From contig JACQEL010000291.1 of NCBI GenBank assembly GCA_016200595.1, positions 1-8,835 of the forward strand: DNA of 8,835 nucleotides, in the 5' to 3' direction. How positions within the stretch are numbered: position 1 is the first letter of the stretch; every line of letters starts with the position of its first letter. The DNA comes from Deltaproteobacteria bacterium. Lineage in GTDB: Bacteria; Desulfobacterota; Binatia; Bin18. The notes below the pieces were generated by a model that searched no databases, was not told where the DNA came from, and was given only the letters and a program-made list of their open reading frames with translations. The translations under genes were made by a program, and so were the position numbers. Positions 5,977-8,835 of the stretch are shown piece after piece.

Positions 5977-6675
5977 CGGCTCACTTGGGACGGGCTCGTC
6001 CAGCACCTCCGTGCTCATGGTCTCCAACTGTTGGCGGGCACGATTGACCAATTCCGTGTGGCGGGTGTAGCGTCCCCAGCCCCATTCTTCCACGGGGAAG
6101 GGCGGCTCGACGTGACCGCAGTGCTTGCAGGTGCGCGCTTCCAGATCAGCGTTGAAGGTCTCGGCCGTGCGAAACGAATGGTAGACCGTGCTGAATTCGG
6201 ACACCGGTCCCAGGTCGCGGCTGTCGCGCTTCGCATCATAGTCATAACGCGCCATAAGCTTGTTGCACTGGGGACAGATAAACAGAATGGCTTCGGGCTG
6301 GCTCGGCTCGGCGTTGTTCCGCTGGGTGATGACGAGAACGGCGAACGCCTCCGGGTCGGCCGGGTCGGCCAGCGGCGCAGTCACCGCGTGTGTACGGTTG
6401 GCGACGCGCAGGCTAGCGCCTCGGACATAGCCACCAGCCGCCGCCAGGACAAGCGCCACCTCTTCAACGGTATTGAAATGTGAGAATCTGCCGGGGTGGA
6501 AGCCTACGTGCCCCATGAAGAACGCGGTTGCGGGCACGAGGGCTTCGTCGTCCAGGTACGGGAACAAGGGTGCTAGTTGCCAGACGTGATGCTGTAGGCG
6601 TTCGAACACGTTGACCTTGAGCGGATGCTTGCGCCGAGGAGTTTTACTCGCGGTTGGAGCTGGTGTCTTGTCCAT
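5968..6675 (-). CDS. HAAO-like cupin with retained iron ligands and C-terminal Cys4 site
   Basis: A 235-residue protein related to bacterial 3-hydroxyanthranilate 3,4-dioxygenase, which opens aromatic rings bearing adjacent amino and hydroxyl groups. A basic, proline-rich lead (1-20) precedes the cupin domain (about 45-120). The ligand pattern His-x5-Glu is visible as HFNTVEE at 66-72 (His66, Glu72), and NRTHAV at 93-98 supplies His96 for the third ligand. The C-terminal half has a rubredoxin-like site: CPQC (Cys134, Cys137) and CKHC (Cys183, Cys186). The gap between the Cys pairs is about 10 residues longer than in its paralogue, and a 45-residue tail (EEWGWGRY...) is extra. The sequence is remote from true HAAO, so the substrate is unknown. 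The ATG has AAGGAGGAC upstream, and the gene starts 15 bases after the TAXI gene, so the three form an operon. Confidence 0.75.
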   Translation of the reverse strand: MDKTPAPTASKTPRRKHPLKVNVFERLQHHVWQLAPLFPYLDDEALVPATAFFMGHVGFHPGRFSHFNTVEEVALVLAAAGGYVRGASLRVANRTHAVTAPLADPADPEAFAVLVITQRNNAEPSQPEAILFICPQCNKLMARYDYDAKRDSRDLGPVSEFSTVYHSFRTAETFNADLEARTCKHCGHVEPPFPVEEWGWGRYTRHTELVNRARQQLETMSTEVLDEPVPSEPRR

Positions 6676-6690
6676 CGTATGTCCTCCTTA

Positions 6691-7659
6691 TTAAAGATAA
6701 CCGTACTCACTATAATAATGTGCGGCGCCAGGGTGGAGCGGAATCGGCGTGCGTGCCATCTTGGCCGGGTCGAGAGGGTAAGTCACCGGGCTGCGCTCGG
6801 GCGGGATGTGTCGGTACTGGGCTTCCAGTGCCGCCCGCGTCTCCCCTATACACCAGGCCAGCAGATACGCAACGTCCTCGGGCATATCCGCCCGGACCGT
6901 AACCAAGAAATCGGAGAAGTCCAAGGTCTCCAGCGGGACATCAAGACCGCGAAAGTATCCTGCAGGCAACACGGCACGCGGCCAGTGATACTCGCGTTCG
7001 AGCTGGTCGAGTACAGTCGCCTCTATCGGGATGAAGGTGAGCGCCCGGCTATTGGCCAGATCCTGCCACCAGGAAGTCATGATCGCCTCATGAAAGACGG
7101 CATTGGCCCGACCCTCCCGGGCATGGCTGAGACAAGGTAGCGGACGCTCGTCCTCCACATAACTTCCACCCCAACTCTCAAAGGTGGCGCGGGAGATGCC
7201 TTCCAGCGCCATGATGCGCTGAACGGCGAGGCCGATATGATTGACCCCGTCGTCCGGCGAAGTGGCGATGCGGAGCGGCACACGCTGCTCGCGCAGATCG
7301 GCGAACGAGTGGATGCCTATCTCAGCACTGACTGCCAGCACCAGGCGGTCGGTCTGCGGCACGCTGCCCAGCGCCCGTAGCTCAGGGAACGCCTCGCCAG
7401 CGTACGGTCCACGTCCATCGAGGGCCATCGTGACGAATGCTGCTGGCGTGGCTAGAGCGACGTCAACTTGACCGCGACCAACAGCACGCACGGCATCAGT
7501 GCCGCCACGGCCGTTCCAGATTGCGAAGCGCGAGTGCGGGCCCGAGCGATCGCCAATCTCTTGGGCAAGCCAACCGCAGACACGATGCAGATTGGCTTGC
7601 CCCCAATCACCGTAGAGGTGCAGCGTAAGAGAGCGGTTCAGGCGCGGTGTGGTGCGCAT
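6691..7659 (-). CDS. TAXI-family (TRAP-type) solute-binding protein without signal peptide
   Basis: A 322-residue protein of the TAXI branch of TRAP transporter substrate-binding proteins (NMT1-like fold). The family pattern is clear: early GDWGQANLHRVCGWLAQEIG (17-36), the ligand-loop-like NGRGGTDAVRAVGRGQVDVALATP (49-72), LRALGSVPQTDRLVLAVS (94-111), a FADLREQRVPLRIA segment (119-132), PEDVAYLLAWCIGE (260-273) and the typical end IPLHPGAAHYYSEYG (306-320). Such proteins are normally exported, but no signal peptide is present. The ATG at 7659 has an AAAGGA ribosome binding site, and an in-frame stop lies about 23 codons upstream with no ATG, GTG or TTG between, so a missed leader is unlikely. 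No TRAP membrane subunit is nearby. It is first in an operon with the two cupins, suggesting that it binds or senses their substrate in the cytoplasm; this is inference. Confidence 0.85.
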   Translation of the reverse strand: MRTTPRLNRSLTLHLYGDWGQANLHRVCGWLAQEIGDRSGPHSRFAIWNGRGGTDAVRAVGRGQVDVALATPAAFVTMALDGRGPYAGEAFPELRALGSVPQTDRLVLAVSAEIGIHSFADLREQRVPLRIATSPDDGVNHIGLAVQRIMALEGISRATFESWGGSYVEDERPLPCLSHAREGRANAVFHEAIMTSWWQDLANSRALTFIPIEATVLDQLEREYHWPRAVLPAGYFRGLDVPLETLDFSDFLVTVRADMPEDVAYLLAWCIGETRAALEAQYRHIPPERSPVTYPLDPAKMARTPIPLHPGAAHYYSEYGYL

Positions 7660-7726
7660 GGCCTTATCCTTTCTGACTGGCCAGCAACTGGACCAGTCCA
7701 GGGGAGAGCAGCGTAAACGAATACTT

Positions 7727-7747
7727 CGTCAAACCTCAAAGTTGACG
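7727..7747. promoter_or_regulatory. Possible operator-like inverted repeat upstream of the TAXI-cupin operon
   Basis: CGTCAA (7727-7732) and TTGACG (7742-7747) form a perfect 6-base inverted repeat with a 9-base spacer, 68 bases upstream of the TAXI start. The TTGAC half-site is also the core of the palindrome in front of the nearby marR-type gene, though there the half-sites point the other way. No clear -35/-10 pair could be assigned. The site could be chance. Confidence 0.3.
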
Positions 7748-7751
7748 CCCT

Positions 7752-7854
7752 CGTTCCCGGGCTCTGCCTGGGAACGCAAAATCCAGATGCGGCGGAGCCG
7801 CGACTACACGGCATGCTCAGGCTCCGCCTGGGCATGAGCAATCTCGTGCATCTG
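7752..7854. repeat. Multi-hairpin intergenic repeat
   Basis: Four nested or adjacent stems fill the gap after the ABM gene. First, CGTTCCCGG/CTGGGAACG at 7752-7776. Second, an outer CAGATGC (7784-7790) against GCATCTG (7848-7854). Inside that outer pair are GCGGC-GGA-GCCGC (7789-7801) and an 11-base stem with one mismatch, CATGCTCAGGC (7812-7822) against GCCTGGGCATG (7826-7836), with a 3-base loop. The result is a branched, cruciform-like element. The first stem resembles the common GTTCCCAGGCTCTGCCTGGGAACG dispersed repeat. It may also separate the ABM transcript from the TAXI operon. Confidence 0.7.
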
Positions 7855-7872
7855 TGAGTGACTGCCTCTCCT

Positions 7873-8163
7873 CTAGGTCCGAATCACCTCATAGAGCGAT
7901 GGATAGTGCACAAAGGGAGTAGCCTCCCGCAACTTGACAAACTCCGGGTGACCGAGCGCCGCCTGAAAATCGGCTGGCGTTGCCCACTCGGCGACGTTGA
8001 TAAAGCGGAAGCGGGCCGCGGGGTCGAGACTGCGATGTAGCCGCGTCGCGACGTATCCTTTTTGGCGCTGCATACAGTCCCGCGCGGCCTCCCAGCCCTG
8101 CAGAAACTCTTCCTCTTTGCCCACCGGTACTTCGAAGGCGTTAATGAGAACGACATTAGCCAT
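7873..8163 (-). CDS. Antibiotic biosynthesis monooxygenase (ABM) domain protein
   Basis: A 96-residue protein of the ABM dimeric alpha-beta barrel family, cofactor-free oxygenases or heme-degrading-type enzymes. MANVVLINAFEVPVGKEEEF (1-20) is the first strand and helix start, QRQKGYVATRLHRS (32-45) the second strand, RFRFINVAEWATPADFQAAL (51-70) the hallmark strand with the conserved W, and the C-terminal ATPFVHYPSLYEVI closes the barrel. Length is typical. The start at 8163 is chosen because GGAGAGGAGA precedes it and family homology begins there; a longer frame from 8232 adds 23 residues that are a shadow of the upstream gene. It overlaps the MarR gene by 8 bases, so the two are co-translated. 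Being controlled by a MarR regulator fits a role in quinone, phenol or oxidant handling, but heme monooxygenase activity cannot be excluded. Confidence 0.85.
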   Translation of the reverse strand: MANVVLINAFEVPVGKEEEFLQGWEAARDCMQRQKGYVATRLHRSLDPAARFRFINVAEWATPADFQAALGHPEFVKLREATPFVHYPSLYEVIRT

Positions 8164-8626
8164 ACCGTGTCTCCTCTCCGGCTGGTTTTTCCAACCGCTG
8201 ACGAACCGTGTCCATGAGCCGCACCGCTGCACTCAACTCGTGCGGGGACAATTCCTTGGCCAGTTGATTGACCCAGGTCGCCTGACGTCGCGTCATCTCC
8301 TCTAAGAGCTTGGCACCGCGCTCGGTGAGAAGAACGAGCTTCGCCCGCTGGTGGTAGGGATTCTCCGCAAACGTCACCAGTTGCTCCTGCGCAAGCACGT
8401 CCACCGTGCGCTGCACACTCTGGCGGGTTAGCCCCATGTTCCGTGCAATCTGCGCCACCGGCAGCGGGCCGTCGACGAGTGCGCCCATGACTTGCCAGCG
8501 CGCACTCGATAATCCCAGGTCGCGGGTCAACTGGTCGCCCGCAGCCAGGAGTCGACCATTTAACCGGAAGGTTGCGAGAATCAGGTCAGTGACGGATTTT
8601 CCTGCCGGCGTGTGGCGTGGCTTCAT
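8156..8626 (-). CDS. MarR family transcriptional regulator
   Basis: A 156-residue winged-helix regulator of the MarR family, usually a dimer that releases DNA when it binds a phenolic or other small ligand. Helix 1 (about 10-37) supplies dimer contacts; LSSARWQVMGALVDGPLPVAQIARNMGLTRQSVQRTVDVLAQEQLV (39-84) is the DNA-binding unit, and ENPYHQRAKLVLLTERG (88-104) is the wing with the conserved Arg and the LTERG end. The C-terminal helices (about 105-147) close the dimer interface. It contains no cysteine, so it is not a thiol-based redox sensor. The ATG at 8626 is chosen because the promoter at 8652-8679 lies upstream of it, which excludes a longer frame starting at 8707; an AAAGGA site is spaced rather far (about 10 bases). 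It likely represses itself and the overlapping ABM gene. Confidence 0.9.
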   Translation of the reverse strand: MKPRHTPAGKSVTDLILATFRLNGRLLAAGDQLTRDLGLSSARWQVMGALVDGPLPVAQIARNMGLTRQSVQRTVDVLAQEQLVTFAENPYHQRAKLVLLTERGAKLLEEMTRRQATWVNQLAKELSPHELSAAVRLMDTVRQRLEKPAGEETRYG

Positions 8627-8643
8627 GCGGGGCCAATCCTTTT

Positions 8644-8679
8644 TTGACAGTATTGTACTATTTGACAATCTACTGTCAA
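8644..8679. promoter_or_regulatory. Palindromic operator of the marR-ABM operon
   Basis: TTGACAGTA (8644-8652) and TACTGTCAA (8671-8679) are a perfect 9-base inverted repeat. Nested inside are ATTGT (8652-8656) against ACAAT (8665-8669), and a perfect TTGACA-N6-TGTCAA palindrome (8662-8679). The site covers both promoter boxes of the regulator's own gene, the classic layout for MarR autorepression. That the encoded MarR protein binds here is inference. Confidence 0.7.
8652..8679 (-). promoter_or_regulatory. Sigma70-type promoter of the marR-ABM operon
   Basis: Reading leftwards: -35 TTGACA (complement of 8674-8679), a 16-base spacer, then -10 TACAAT (complement of 8652-8657). The -35 is consensus and the -10 differs by one base. 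The transcript would begin near 8645, giving a leader of about 20 bases before the ATG at 8626. Confidence 0.8.
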
Positions 8680-8835
8680 TAAAGCCAGGTTTATCCCAGA
8701 AACACACCCTCTGCTGGTGTCCCGATTATATGGCATGCCCACAAACGAGCGCGTTCACAGGTGACAAAGTCGCAGGGACTTCGTGGGTTCAGCCTGCTGT
8801 TTTAGCGGCGCGCTAGCCTCTCACATGGTAACCAC
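8680..8835. other. Right-end region with no supported gene
   Basis: Upstream of the marR promoter I see no convincing gene. A leftward frame enters from the right edge and stops at 8802-8804 after about ten codons; it could be the tail of a gene beyond the edge but is too short to tell. An ATG at 8825 (plus strand) lacks a ribosome binding site. A short inverted repeat, AAGTC-GCAG-GGACTT, sits near 8767-8781. Confidence 0.3.

Noticed and set aside
5964..5984. GTG start seven codons upstream for the second cupin
   Set aside because: The strong Shine-Dalgarno AGGAGGTGA lies between this GTG and the ATG, so it can only serve the ATG.
7752..7854. Possible CRISPR array or tRNA-like structure
   Set aside because: The stems differ from each other, there are no regularly spaced direct repeats, and no acceptor, anticodon or T-loop consensus is present.
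8164..8232. 23-residue N-terminal extension of the ABM protein
   Set aside because: It overlaps the MarR coding sequence deeply, is not ABM-like, and the ATG at 8163 has its own Shine-Dalgarno.
8627..8707. 27-residue N-terminal extension of the MarR protein
   Set aside because: The operon's promoter (8652-8679) lies inside it, so the extension would not be transcribed from that promoter; MarR homology begins after the later ATG.

Overview
The window looks like a chromosomal stretch from an uncultured, aerobic, moderately GC-rich Gram-negative-type bacterium with aromatic or xenobiotic catabolism. This rests on a BphC-like extradiol dioxygenase, 3-hydroxyanthranilate-dioxygenase-like cupins, a TAXI-type binding protein, a MarR regulator with an ABM monooxygenase, and several families of short palindromic intergenic repeats. 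Lineages rich in such genes (Tectomicrobia/Entotheonella, Binatota, Rokubacteria-like or deltaproteobacterial groups) are possible, but no marker gene is present and the placement is a guess. No RNA gene, CRISPR array, transposase or integrase was seen.

Left part, minus strand (1-3506): the first 12 codons of a gene running off the left edge; a repeat-filled gap; a small DUF2283 protein; a ThDP-dependent acetolactate-synthase-like enzyme; directly in front of it an in-frame stump of a class I methyltransferase; a hairpin repeat; and a complete type I extradiol ring-cleavage dioxygenase whose metal ligands and catalytic residues can all be placed.

Middle, plus strand (3507-5414): a repeat-bearing divergent gap, then two overlapping genes for paralogous thymidylate-kinase-fold proteins. 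The first has a normal P-loop; in the second the Walker A lysine is replaced by arginine. A copy of the same repeat family lies in the convergent gap after them.

Right part, minus strand (5415-8835), in transcription order from the right: a MarR regulator with a sigma70-type promoter embedded in an inverted repeat, overlapping an ABM-domain monooxygenase gene; a gap with an elaborate multi-hairpin repeat; then a tight three-gene operon made of a TAXI-family solute-binding protein without a signal peptide and two paralogous HAAO-like cupins with C-terminal Cys4 metal sites. The first cupin keeps the His/Glu/His iron ligands and the second has lost them.

The strongest candidate for an undescribed system is this three-gene operon: an apparently active cupin, an apparently inactive cupin partner, and a probably cytoplasmic ligand-binding protein. 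The tandem kinase pair with an asymmetric P-loop is a second case of the same pattern, an intact protein paired with a divergent one. Functional links between the operons are inferred only from proximity.
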